Positions 17,198-25,559 of a DNA stretch of 64,000 bases are shown here, piece after piece. Numbering within the stretch: the stretch's first letter is position 1; the number at the start of each line of letters is the position of its first letter. The stretch is taken from the NCBI GenBank assembly GCA_003170135.1, contig PMZR01000009.1, forward strand, positions 62,001 to 126,000, given 5' to 3'. A program made the translations under genes and the position numbers. A model generated the notes under the pieces. The model saw nothing but the letters and a program-made list of their open reading frames with translations. It was not told the DNA's origin and did no database searches. This stretch comes from Acidobacteriota bacterium. Lineage in GTDB: Bacteria; Acidobacteriota; Vicinamibacteria; Vicinamibacterales; Fen-181.

Positions 17198-18179
17198 AGT
17201 ACGCGGCCAGCTTCCGCAGCGCCTCGGTGATCTTATCCGCGTTCGGCAGGTTCGCCTGTTCGAGCGCCTGCGCGAACGGGCTGTGCGTATCGGGACAGGT
17301 GACCCGCAGGACCGGCGCGTCGAGCGATTCGAAGCGCTCTTCGGCAATCACCGCCGCCAGTTCCGCCCCGATGCCGAGTGTCTTCACGTCCTCGTGCACG
17401 ATGAGCACGCGGTTGGTCTTCTCCACCGACGCGAAGATCGCGGGCTTGTCGTAGGGCAGCAGCGACCGCAGATCGATCACCTCCACCTCGACCCCTTCGC
17501 CCGCCAGGCGATCGGCCGCCTCGAGCGATGGCTGGACCATGGCGGCATACGTGATGAGCGTGATGTCGCCGCCCTCGCGCCGCACCGCCGCCTGGCCGAT
17601 CGGCACGACCTCGTCGCCTTCGGGCACCGGTCCCTTGATCCGCCGGTACAGGTACTTGTGCTCGAAGTAGATGACCGGGTTGTCGTCGCGAATCGCCGCC
17701 TTGAGCAGGCCCTTCGCGTCCCAGGGCGTCGAGGGAGCCACCACTTTCAGGCCGGGGCGATGAATGAACCACGCCTCGGGATTCTGCGAGTGATACAAGC
17801 CGCCGCCCACGTTGCCGCCGGAGGGCGCGCGCACGACGATCGGCACCGAGGCGCGCCCGCCGTACCGGTAGCGCAGCGTCGCCGCCTGGTTGACGATCTG
17901 ATCGAACGCGCACGTGATGAAGTCGCCGAACTGCATCTCGGCGACCGGCCGATAGCCGCGAAGCGCCGCGCCGACGCTGACGCCGACAATGGCCGACTCC
18001 GAGATCGGCGTGTCCAGGCAGCGCAGGTCGCCGAACTCGGCGTGCAGCCCCTGCGTGACGCCGAACGCGCCGCCGTACGCGCCCACGTCCTCGCCCAGCA
18101 CGAACACCTTCGGATCGCGGCGCATCTCCTCGAACAGCGCCTCGCGAATGGCCTCCAGGTAGGTGATGTCTTTGCTCAT
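17196..18179 (-). CDS. 2-oxoacid dehydrogenase E1 component, beta subunit
   Basis: A 327-residue transketolase-like beta subunit of a pyruvate, acetoin or branched-chain 2-oxoacid dehydrogenase E1. Motifs: GEDVGAYGGAFGVTQGL, RCLDTPISESAIVG, YRPVAEMQFGDF, RAPSGG and IVHEDVKTLGIGAE. It forms an alpha2beta2 tetramer with the alpha subunit encoded just upstream and binds part of the thiamine diphosphate. No E2 or E3 gene is nearby, so the complex is completed elsewhere. The start ATG is preceded not by a Shine-Dalgarno site but by two GTCCGAA units in the 26-bp gap. Confidence 0.93.
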   Translation of the reverse strand: MSKDITYLEAIREALFEEMRRDPKVFVLGEDVGAYGGAFGVTQGLHAEFGDLRCLDTPISESAIVGVSVGAALRGYRPVAEMQFGDFITCAFDQIVNQAATLRYRYGGRASVPIVVRAPSGGNVGGGLYHSQNPEAWFIHRPGLKVVAPSTPWDAKGLLKAAIRDDNPVIYFEHKYLYRRIKGPVPEGDEVVPIGQAAVRREGGDITLITYAAMVQPSLEAADRLAGEGVEVEVIDLRSLLPYDKPAIFASVEKTNRVLIVHEDVKTLGIGAELAAVIAEERFESLDAPVLRVTCPDTHSPFAQALEQANLPNADKITEALRKLAAY

Positions 18180-18184
18180 GAGAC

Positions 18185-18198
18185 TTCGGACTTCGGAC
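18185..18198. repeat. Two heptamers in the E1 alpha-beta gap
   Basis: Two exact TTCGGAC units (GTCCGAA on the coding strand) make up about half of the 26-bp spacer between the E1 alpha stop and the E1 beta start. The same heptamer is used at 36312-36374 and 63521-63575. Confidence 0.6.
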
Positions 18199-18205
18199 GA
18201 CCGCG

Positions 18206-19189
18206 TCAGGCGTACAGATCCGTCACCGCGTCGGCCGGGTCGGGATCGGGACTGCTCTCCGCGAAGGTCACCGCTTCGTCGACGATCGCTTTCACGCGCC
18301 CTTCGATCTCCTGCAGGTTCTCCGGCGTCAGCACGCCGCGGTCCTGCAGGAAGGTCGTGAAGGTCGGAATCGGATCGCGGCTGCGCCACATCGCCAGCTC
18401 TTCCTCGGTGCGGTAGAACGCCTTGTCGTGCTCCGAGTGGCCGTGCCAGCGGTAGGTCTTGCACTCGATGAGCGTCGGCCCGTCACCGGCGCGCGCGCGC
18501 TGGATGGCCCCCTGCGTCGCCTGGTAGACGGCCAGCACGTCGTTGCCGTTGATGGCCACCCCGTCGAAGCCGTACGACTCCGCGCGCTTGGCGACGTCCT
18601 CGATGGCCATCGCGTGCTCGAACGGCACCGAGTAGGCGTAGAAGTTGTTCTCGCAGATGAAGACGACGGGCACCTGCCACGCCCCGGCCATGTTGAGCGC
18701 CTCGTGAAAGTCGCCCGTGTTGCTCGCGCCCTCGCCGAAATACGCCAGGACGACGTTGTCGCTCTGCTCCATCTTGAACGTCAGGCCGAGGCCGGCCGCG
18801 ACGGGCAGGTTGGCGCCCAGCATGCTGGTGTTGCCGAAGATCCCCAGTTCGGGCACCCCGCTGTGCAGCGCCGAATCGCGGCCCTTCGACAGCCCGGTCG
18901 TCTTCGCGTACATCTGCGCCATCATCACGCGCGGCTCGACGCCCTTCATCAGGAACGTCCCGAGGTCGCGGTGCAGCGGGCAGATGTAGTCCTCGCGCCG
19001 CAGGCCGTAGCAGGTGCCGACGACGATCGCCTCCTGGCCGACGCCGGAGTAGACGCCGCTGCGGACCTTGCCCTGGCGTACGAGGATGCTCAACCGCTCG
19101 TCGAAGCCGCGAATGAGCTTCAACCAGTAGAGCATCTCGAGCTGCTGCTCGGGCGCGAGCTTGAACTTGGTGCGTTTGATCGGAGGCAT
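18206..19189 (-). CDS. 2-oxoacid dehydrogenase E1 component, alpha subunit
   Basis: A 327-residue alpha subunit. It carries the thiamine diphosphate motif, GEGASNTGDFHEALNMAG running to CENN (GDG-X-NN type with GEG), and YRWHGHSEHD containing the phosphorylation-loop region. HRDLGTFLMKGVEP and GNTSMLGANLPVAAGLG are also typical. It catalyses decarboxylation of a 2-oxo acid and transfer of the acyl group to the E2 lipoyl arm. Whether the substrate is pyruvate, acetoin or a branched-chain acid cannot be decided. Confidence 0.93.
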   Translation of the reverse strand: MPPIKRTKFKLAPEQQLEMLYWLKLIRGFDERLSILVRQGKVRSGVYSGVGQEAIVVGTCYGLRREDYICPLHRDLGTFLMKGVEPRVMMAQMYAKTTGLSKGRDSALHSGVPELGIFGNTSMLGANLPVAAGLGLTFKMEQSDNVVLAYFGEGASNTGDFHEALNMAGAWQVPVVFICENNFYAYSVPFEHAMAIEDVAKRAESYGFDGVAINGNDVLAVYQATQGAIQRARAGDGPTLIECKTYRWHGHSEHDKAFYRTEEELAMWRSRDPIPTFTTFLQDRGVLTPENLQEIEGRVKAIVDEAVTFAESSPDPDPADAVTDLYA

Positions 19190-19298
19190 GGCGCTGGCGC
19201 TCGGTTGGCTTTCGGCCTTTCAGATTGGGGAACCCACTGTTCAGTCTACCATCGGCGCGAGAAGCCGGTCAGTAACCGCGCACACCTGACGCGCCGCA

Positions 19299-19340
19299 CC
19301 TCCCGCCTCCCGCCTTTCGCCTACCGCTTGGCGCCTGGCG
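19299..19340. repeat. Heptamer array, CCTCCCG type, forming a gene end
   Basis: Six uninterrupted 7-nt units: CCTCCCG twice, then CCTTTCG, CCTACCG, CTTGGCG, CCTGGCG. The stop codon of the LmbE gene is inside the fourth unit, so its last residues (GAKR) are encoded by array DNA. Confidence 0.8.
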
Positions 19341-22125
19341 CTGCCGCCTGCGGTCGCAGGCTGATCAGGTTCGCGAACAGCTGGTAGGCGCCGTCGGTGC
19401 CGGCCGGTAACTGGCGCCAAAGGTTGAGACCGACGTAGATCCAGTGTCCCTTCCCGTAATCCGTCTCGACGAGCGCACCGCGCTTGACGCCGGCGTTATA
19501 GGGAAACGGGTCCTCCATCTGGACGAGATCCACGTAGCGCGGATCCTTGTCGCCCAGGAAATAGAGGCCGCGCTCCTGCACCCAGCCCTGCCACGCGGAG
19601 GGACCGATCGTGTTGGGAGTCGTGAAGATCGGATTCTGCGGTTGCAGCACCTGCACCGGCGCATTCTCGTCGGTGACGCGGCTGCTCGAGACCTTCGCCG
19701 GATACGGCCCGTACTGCGCCTGGTTGAACTCGGTCTTGTTGTACTGGACGATGAGCGTGCCGCCGTTTCGTACGTAATCGAGCAGGCGCTGGTTGTGCTC
19801 GCGCAGGTCGGCGCGGCGTTCGTAGGCGCGCACGCCGGTCACGATCGAGTCGTACCGCGACAGGTTGCCCCAGGCAAGCGCGTCGCCGTCGAGCATCTCC
19901 ACCTGCGCGCCGAGCTGCTCGAGCGCCGACGGCACCTGGTCGCCGACGCCCATCACGTAGCCCACCAGCAGGTGCGGGCGAACTTTCACGTCGATCAGCT
20001 TGACGGTCGCCTCGGCCGTCTCCACCATCTGCCGGTGCTCGATGTGCTCGTATTCGATCACCCGGTACCCCTGGTCGTACGACGTGCCCGCGTTCGACGC
20101 CTGGCCCGCCCCGACGGCGAGCCGGGCGACCGCCTTCATCCGGTAGGGACCCACGCGCGTGCCTTGCGCCGGCCGGATGCGGAACCTGACCGTCTGCACC
20201 TCGTCTTCACGCGCGAAGCTCACCTTCGCAACCGGCGGCGTGGCCTGCCAGCCCGCAGGCATCTGCAGCAGGATCTCGGCGTCGGTCGCAATCTTCAGGC
20301 CGTTGACGACGCTGACGCGCACTTCGCGCTCATCGGCGGCCGCCGGTTGGCTGGGCGCCGACCTCCGTTGCGCCGTCGCACCAACAGGTATCGATGACGC
20401 CTGGCTGCGCGCCGGCATGGCGACGTGCGACGCGGCAGGGACGATCGTGATATCCGGCGTGATCCGGACGGACAGTCCGGGGATGACCTGCAGCTCCATC
20501 CGTTTTTCGCCGCTGAAGATGTTCCCCTCGTAGCGGTACTGCACCGGCAGGACGCGCGTCACCTCGCTCCCGTGGATGCTCAGCTGGACTTGCGCCGTGA
20601 ACGGCGTCGGACGGAACGGCACGCCGAACGGGACGTCGGGCTCGAACTCGTACCGCGCGAAGTTGGGCAGCCGCTTCCAGTACGGCGTCGTCAGGTGCAC
20701 GCCCGGCGACACGCGCAGCGAAGAATCGCAGCCCGATCGCGGCGCGCCGGGTGGCTGGTAGGTCGCGCCCGGCGCAATGGTCGCGGGACGACAATTCGGC
20801 TGGCTCTCAAATCCCTCGAACGTAACGCGTTTCACCTCGACCGGCTCGGTCCCCCGGTTCGCGATGAGGACCCTCACGCCGAGATTCTGCCCGCCCACCA
20901 CCTGGCCATCGTCGGCGAGCACGTCGAAGTGCAGTCCCTGCGCGAGCACGACGGCATCCTGGAATTGCTGCTCCTTGATCTTGAGCCGGAAATCGATCTC
21001 GTACCGCCCGGCGTCGTCCAGGCCCGGCATCTGCGGCAGGCTGGCGCGAAGGGCGCGCACCTGGTCGAGACCGTCCGCGAGCGGCTGGATCGTGGCCGCC
21101 GGCCCGTCGGTCGAGAACGCCTTCTGCGCGGCGGCCGCGGCGCTCGAGATCGCCGCGAGGGCCGACGTCAGGGCGGCGGGCGGTGGCGCCTGCGCGAACT
21201 GCGCCAGGCCGCCGAGCGTCTGGTCGATGCCGTCGAAGAGCGACGCGTTCCGGCCCTGCGCCGGGCCGGCGCTGTCGCCGAGACGATAGGAAAAGACCGA
21301 GGGACCCGGCAGCGCGAGCAGTTGCGCCATGCCCTGGCACTTGTGCATGCTGCGCGCCTGGCTGCCGACGAACGCGCAGGTCTCGCCGAGCAGCGGATCC
21401 CACACTTCGTTGTCGATCCGCAGCATCGGCCCGCCCTGCGGCGCGGCGGCCGCGCCGCCGCCGAAGCCCGTGGAGTAGTACAACTTGCCCGGCTGCCACG
21501 GCCGCAGGCCTTCCTTCAGCTGTTCCGGGTACCGCGCGGGATCCGCGGCGGCGCGAAATGCTTCTCCAACGATGCGCGCGGACGCCTGGTGGTGCTGGCC
21601 GCCGCCCGTGCCCTCGGGCGACATCGCCATCATCACGCCCGGCCGGATCGTGCGAATCAGGCGCACGTAGTCGCCGACGATCTCGTCCTTCCCCCACCGC
21701 TCGAACGTCTCTTCGAGGCCGAACGAGTAGCCGAAGTCCACGGCGCGGGTGAAGTACTGCTCGGCGCCGTCGAAGCGGTGCATCGACATCAGCTCCGCCG
21801 TGCGCAACACGCCGAGCGCGTCGCCCAGCTCGGAACCGATCTCGTTCTGCCCCCCATCGCCGCGCGTCGCCGTCGCGAGCACCGTGCGGATGCCCTGGCC
21901 GCGCTTCAGCATGACGAGCAGCCCGTTGTTCTCATCGTCGGGATGCGCGACGGCCTGCATGAAGATGCCGACCGTGGAGAGTTGACGCAGCGCCATGCCG
22001 AGGCCGACGTACCCTTCCTCGGCAGCGAGTCCACGCGGCTGCGCGTGTGTCCCGAGCGAGAGGAGCACGAAGGCCAGCAGGACGGCGGCCAGGACGAGGC
22101 GACGGGTTTTCAGGGGAGCAGTCAT
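19321..22125 (-). CDS. Large exported PIG-L/LmbE deacetylase with C-terminal GATase-like domain
   Basis: A 934-residue multidomain protein. It begins at ATG 22125 with a signal peptide (MTAPLKTRRLVLAAVLLAF). The LmbE-like domain follows: zinc-binding AHPDDE near residue 58 and GGGQHHQASARIVGEAF near residue 165. The middle is beta-rich (about 430-690), probably Ig-like or NPCBM-associated modules. The C-terminal third resembles a ThuA/class I glutamine-amidotransferase-like fold (SIVTGVRAYERRADLR, GGTLIVQYNKTEFN). Probably an extracytoplasmic N-deacetylase of a glycan. It is divergent from the lipocalin-like gene with only 38 bp between start codons. Confidence 0.88.
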   Translation of the reverse strand: MTAPLKTRRLVLAAVLLAFVLLSLGTHAQPRGLAAEEGYVGLGMALRQLSTVGIFMQAVAHPDDENNGLLVMLKRGQGIRTVLATATRGDGGQNEIGSELGDALGVLRTAELMSMHRFDGAEQYFTRAVDFGYSFGLEETFERWGKDEIVGDYVRLIRTIRPGVMMAMSPEGTGGGQHHQASARIVGEAFRAAADPARYPEQLKEGLRPWQPGKLYYSTGFGGGAAAAPQGGPMLRIDNEVWDPLLGETCAFVGSQARSMHKCQGMAQLLALPGPSVFSYRLGDSAGPAQGRNASLFDGIDQTLGGLAQFAQAPPPAALTSALAAISSAAAAAQKAFSTDGPAATIQPLADGLDQVRALRASLPQMPGLDDAGRYEIDFRLKIKEQQFQDAVVLAQGLHFDVLADDGQVVGGQNLGVRVLIANRGTEPVEVKRVTFEGFESQPNCRPATIAPGATYQPPGAPRSGCDSSLRVSPGVHLTTPYWKRLPNFARYEFEPDVPFGVPFRPTPFTAQVQLSIHGSEVTRVLPVQYRYEGNIFSGEKRMELQVIPGLSVRITPDITIVPAASHVAMPARSQASSIPVGATAQRRSAPSQPAAADEREVRVSVVNGLKIATDAEILLQMPAGWQATPPVAKVSFAREDEVQTVRFRIRPAQGTRVGPYRMKAVARLAVGAGQASNAGTSYDQGYRVIEYEHIEHRQMVETAEATVKLIDVKVRPHLLVGYVMGVGDQVPSALEQLGAQVEMLDGDALAWGNLSRYDSIVTGVRAYERRADLREHNQRLLDYVRNGGTLIVQYNKTEFNQAQYGPYPAKVSSSRVTDENAPVQVLQPQNPIFTTPNTIGPSAWQGWVQERGLYFLGDKDPRYVDLVQMEDPFPYNAGVKRGALVETDYGKGHWIYVGLNLWRQLPAGTDGAYQLFANLISLRPQAAAPGAKR

Positions 22126-22163
22126 CTTATTGCTAATATACGTCGCAAAGACAAGGAGATTCC

Positions 22164-22700
22164 ATGCAGATGAGGGTGGCCGTGATGGTGATGGCGTTGG
22201 CCATCGGCGCCGTGCCTGCCCGGACGCAGGCGCAGACAAAAACCGACCCCTGGGCGCCGTACATGTTTCTCGTCGGCACGTGGGCCGGCGAAGGCCAGGG
22301 CCAGCCGGGCTCGAGCAGCGGGACCGCCACGTTTCGGCTGGATCTGGGCGGCCGGATCCTGGTCCGCACGAATCGAGTGACGGTTGCGGCGACTGCCGGG
22401 CAGGCGGCGGCCGTGCACGAGGACTTGATGGTGATCTATCGGGACGGCCCCGGGCAGCCGGTTCGAGCGACCTACTGGGACAACGAGGATCACACCATCC
22501 AGTACGACGCGAGCGTGTCCGCCGACGGGAACGCCATCACGTTCGTCACGGGGCCTGCGCCGGCCGCCCCGCGGTTCCGCCTCGTCTACACGCGCCTCGA
22601 CGGGTCGCGAGTGGACGTGAAGTTCGAGATGGCGCCGCCCGGCAGTCCCGAGGCGTTCAAGGTCTATACGCAGGGAGTGACGAGGAGAGTGGGGGGGTAG
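22164..22700 (+). CDS. Exported lipocalin/nitrobindin-like beta-barrel protein
   Basis: A 178-residue protein with a signal peptide cut near ARTQAQTK. A motif typical of small FABP-like barrels follows: FLVGTWAGEGQG (compare LxGxWxGxG). The rest is beta-rich (WDNEDHTIQYDASVS, RLVYTRLDGSRVDVKFEMA). AAGGAG lies 6 bp before ATG 22164. Function unknown; DUF1579-like proteins are close in style. It shares an AT-rich 38-bp divergent region with the LmbE gene. Confidence 0.8.
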   Translation: MQMRVAVMVMALAIGAVPARTQAQTKTDPWAPYMFLVGTWAGEGQGQPGSSSGTATFRLDLGGRILVRTNRVTVAATAGQAAAVHEDLMVIYRDGPGQPVRATYWDNEDHTIQYDASVSADGNAITFVTGPAPAAPRFRLVYTRLDGSRVDVKFEMAPPGSPEAFKVYTQGVTRRVGG

Positions 22701-22750
22701 TGCGGTGCTGGGTGCTCGGTGCAAGGTGCCGTGCCAGGTGCGAGGCACGG
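22700..22750. repeat. Heptamer array, GTGCNNG type
   Basis: Units GTGCTGG, GTGCTCG, GTGCAAG, GTGCCGT and, after a phase break, GTGCGAG fill the 60-bp gap between the lipocalin-like gene and the convergent FAD oxidoreductase gene. Confidence 0.7.
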
Positions 22751-22760
22751 CCCCCCGCGT

Positions 22761-23996
22761 TCATCTGCCGAAGCCCCACAGCGCGTCCTGCTTCTCGGCG
22801 GTGCCGGTGACATGGCGCAGCAGGATGCTCGCCGCGAGCAGCGCGCTCCCGTCGTCCGCGCGGCCCGCGCCAAGCGCGAAGAGGTGCCGCGGGTAGTGCC
22901 GATGCGGCCCGATGCGAGGCAGTCCGTCGTCGCTCGCGCTGATCCGCGCGTCCCACGCGTAATCCGCCCGGATGCCCGAGAGATCGGGATAGAGCAACGA
23001 CAGCTCGTACATCAGCTGGGCCGAATGCTGCACGAGCGCCGCGGGGCGCGAGCGTTCCGGCAGGCGCAGCCGCTCGACACCCGCGAAGAGCAAGCGGTGG
23101 TCGCGCGTCCAGCGCAGCAGGTGGCCCGGGCAGGTGGCCTCGCGCAGCACGAAGGGCGACGCGGGCAGGTGATGGCGCAGCGCCGCGGACAGCGGTTCGG
23201 TCACCACGCGATAGGTGACGAGCGGCGTGAACCGGCGCGTGATCGGCCGGAACAGGCGCGTCGGGCCTCCCGTCGTCACGATGACTTTCGAGGCCGTGAC
23301 GAGGCCCCGGGCGGTCGAGATTTGCAGGGGCATGGCGTCCCGCGCCCGTCCGCCACCTTGCTTGATGGCGACGACCGGTGACCCCTCGAAGATCTTCGCG
23401 CGATGCGACTTCGCCGCGCGGACCAGGCCGAGCGACGCGCGGTAGGGATCGAAGGTGGCGCCCGCTTTCACCCGGATGGCGCCAGACGACTCGGTTCGCA
23501 GCTGCGCGCTGGCCCGCGCCGCCGTCAGCCACTGCCCCTCGATGCCCATCTCGCGCCGGAGGCGACCCTCCCGCTCGAGCTCGCGTCCTTCCTCGCGCGC
23601 CGACAGGTAGTTGGCGATCTCGACCGGCTCGAGTTCCGCGCGCACGCCAAGCCGGCGCAGCAGCGCCGCGAAATCGAGGGCCGCGCGCCGCGACATCTCC
23701 CAGGCCGCCCGCGCCGCGCGGCGGCCGTGCATTGCGTCGAGCGTCACGAGCGGAACGGCGGGCTCCGGCACGATGACGCCAGGCGCGGCCGCAGTTGCCT
23801 GCTGACCGATCCGCTTCGCCTCGATGAGCGCCACCCGCACGCCGGCCGCCGCAAGCACATACGCGGTGGTGCAACCGAACAGGCCGCCGCCGACGATGGC
23901 GACCTCCACGTCGACGTGCCCGCGCAGGGATGGAAACCGCGGCTTGCGCGACTCGGCCAGGCGCGAAGTCCAGTAGGGCCGCATCCGCGCGCTCAT
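22761..23996 (-). CDS. FAD-dependent oxidoreductase (DAO family)
   Basis: A 411-residue flavoprotein. The dinucleotide-binding motif VAIVGGGLFGCTTAYVLAAAG at about residues 33-53 is followed by LIEAKRIGQQATA, VKAGATFDPYRASLGLVRAA and the DAO family C-terminal ISASDDGLPRIGPH. It probably oxidises an amine or amino acid. Its ATG overlaps the stop of the M55 peptidase gene (ATGA), so the two are translationally coupled: a D-aminopeptidase feeding an amino-acid oxidase or dehydrogenase is a reasonable inference. Confidence 0.88.
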   Translation of the reverse strand: MSARMRPYWTSRLAESRKPRFPSLRGHVDVEVAIVGGGLFGCTTAYVLAAAGVRVALIEAKRIGQQATAAAPGVIVPEPAVPLVTLDAMHGRRAARAAWEMSRRAALDFAALLRRLGVRAELEPVEIANYLSAREEGRELEREGRLRREMGIEGQWLTAARASAQLRTESSGAIRVKAGATFDPYRASLGLVRAAKSHRAKIFEGSPVVAIKQGGGRARDAMPLQISTARGLVTASKVIVTTGGPTRLFRPITRRFTPLVTYRVVTEPLSAALRHHLPASPFVLREATCPGHLLRWTRDHRLLFAGVERLRLPERSRPAALVQHSAQLMYELSLLYPDLSGIRADYAWDARISASDDGLPRIGPHRHYPRHLFALGAGRADDGSALLAASILLRHVTGTAEKQDALWGFGR

Positions 23997-24910
23997 GACA
24001 GCCCCGTGAGGATTTGCATCAGCCGGCTGATTTGCAGGATGTCGGCGAACGTGCCGCGGACCGTGTGCGCGTCCACGCGCGAGAGCCCGGGCACGTAGGC
24101 CGCCTTCTCGGCATCCGGCGTCAGCTTGAAGCCAACCTCCAGGTCGATCGGCGTCTTCAGTCGGAACGGCGCGGGGGCGGCCTTGCGCAGGGCCCGCGTG
24201 ACGCCCTCGCGTATGAGCTGCCTCGCTTTCGCCGGTGTCACGGTCATCGCCGAGTGGAAGCCGTAGGGCTCCTTCAAGACGACGCCCTCGACGGATGGAA
24301 GCGTCTTCTGCACCTGCGTAACCGCCACGCGGTCGCCCGACATGAACACCACGGGCACGCCGAAGTGGCCGGCGATGGCGGCGTTGAAAACCGCCTCCAT
24401 GACTTCCTGGCCATTCAGCTTGATACCCAGCAGCTTTGCGCTCGACATGGTGTGACTGCGCACGGCGTCCACGCTCCACTCGCTCGCGTGGTAGCCGATG
24501 AAGAGGACCGCATCGAAGGTATCGTCGATCCCCTGCATCATCTCGAGCGGACGCGGGAACCCGCGGACGATCCGCACGTCGTCGGGCAGCTCGTCAATGA
24601 GCAGGTTCTGCGCGTTGCCGTGGGAGTCGCAGACGACGAAGTCGGTCGCGCCGGCATCACGCGCGCCCTGGATGGCGGCGTTCACCTCGCCGGTTGCCCA
24701 CTCGCGGGCCTTCGCCCACTCGAAGCCGTCGGGCCCGAGCTGGGCCGGCTGCACGACGCCGGCGATCCCTTCCATGTCCACCGAGATGAAGATCTTCCGC
24801 ATCGGCCGGGCCTGTGCTTTCCCGGGCGCGCCCGCGGGCGCCGCCCGCAGCACGCACACCGCGACGACACCGACGAACGCGCACGCGAACCATCGGGCGG
24901 CGATTCTCAC
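23993..24910 (-). CDS. Exported M55 D-aminopeptidase (DppA-like)
   Basis: A 305-residue zinc peptidase of family M55. The start is GTG 24910 because GGAGG lies five bases upstream, within an anti-Shine-Dalgarno-like GGAGGTGATC. A signal peptide follows (AARWFACAFVGVVAVCVL). Metal and catalytic motifs: SVDMEGIAG (Asp and Glu ligands), VCDSHGNAQ, IGYHASE and SHTMSS (His). DppA-type enzymes form rings and release D-Ala or other D-residues from short peptides, fitting peptidoglycan-peptide recycling. The downstream coupled gene is a DAO-type oxidoreductase. Confidence 0.92.
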   Translation of the reverse strand: MRIAARWFACAFVGVVAVCVLRAAPAGAPGKAQARPMRKIFISVDMEGIAGVVQPAQLGPDGFEWAKAREWATGEVNAAIQGARDAGATDFVVCDSHGNAQNLLIDELPDDVRIVRGFPRPLEMMQGIDDTFDAVLFIGYHASEWSVDAVRSHTMSSAKLLGIKLNGQEVMEAVFNAAIAGHFGVPVVFMSGDRVAVTQVQKTLPSVEGVVLKEPYGFHSAMTVTPAKARQLIREGVTRALRKAAPAPFRLKTPIDLEVGFKLTPDAEKAAYVPGLSRVDAHTVRGTFADILQISRLMQILTGLS

Positions 24911-25009
24911 GATCACCTCCGGCAGGTCAGGGGGGCATCGAGACCGGCCCCTGTCGCCGTCATTGTATCCGCGTGTCACATCCAGCTGAAGTCCATCCTG
25001 CGTTGACGC

Positions 25010-25058
25010 CACATTCGGTATCCCGCGCACATTCCAGATTCCGTATTCCGTATCACTC
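25010..25058. repeat. Heptamer array, ATTCCGT type
   Basis: Seven contiguous 7-nt units: CACATTC, GGTATCC, CGCGCAC, ATTCCAG, ATTCCGT, ATTCCGT, ATCACTC. Less homogeneous than other arrays, but the period is exact. Confidence 0.7.
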
Positions 25059-25465
25059 TTGTCGGTTTGTCTTGCGTCGTCGAGACCACGCTTGCGTCGC
25101 AACCGCGCAACCTGGGACGGCGTGACCGCAGCTTCGAGCATCCCGCGCGGTCGGACGAGGCTGTCCCTGCTGCGTCCCAATCGACAGGCCGGAAAAACGG
25201 CTCGGCGGCATCGGTGACCGCTGGCCGCCAGGGTCGCGGGCACGGGGGCACCCCACCGCGGCTGCCGCGGCGGGGACCCCGCCAAAGAGGCCGTGCACCC
25301 GCTCAACCAGGCTGGCCCCCACCGCCGGCGAGCCGTTTTACTTCCTCACGCTCGTCGGCCTGTCTCCATGGGCCGCTGCAGGAACAGCCTCGTCCGACCG
25401 CGCGCGTTACGACGCCGCCCATGACGGCGGTGCCTCGGCGACGCTCATCCTTCCCCATGCAAGGC

Positions 25466-25514
25466 CCTCCACGTCGGACTTTCCACATTCGCTGCTCCAC
25501 ATTCCGCGTCCGGA
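25466..25514. repeat. Heptamer array, CACATTC/TTCCAC type
   Basis: Seven contiguous units: CCTCCAC, GTCGGAC, TTTCCAC, ATTCGCT, GCTCCAC, ATTCCGC, GTCCGGA. It ends next to the leader of the class V aminotransferase gene and shares the CACATTC vocabulary with 25010-25058. Confidence 0.65.
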
Positions 25515-25559
25515 AGGAGTAGGATCTACCGTTGCGACGCGTCTTTCGAGGGAGTCTTC

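Larger units (their letters stand above)
24911..25559. other. Non-coding region with two heptamer arrays
   Basis: About 650 bp between divergent genes. The upstream array is at 25010-25058 and the downstream one at 25466-25514 (separate entries). Between them lies GC-rich sequence with an imperfect hairpin around 25240-25275 (CCGCGG on both sides of CTG). No reading frame is convincing on codon grounds, and I found no RNA family I recognise. Confidence 0.5.

Noticed and set aside
20425-22173. Long plus-strand frame opposite the LmbE gene
   Set aside because: Arg/His-rich shadow; the LmbE zinc motifs are on the other strand.
25067-25522. Possible gene of about 150 codons between the M55 and aminotransferase genes
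   Set aside because: Low-complexity Pro/Arg composition, no ribosome-binding site, and its end lies in a heptamer array.
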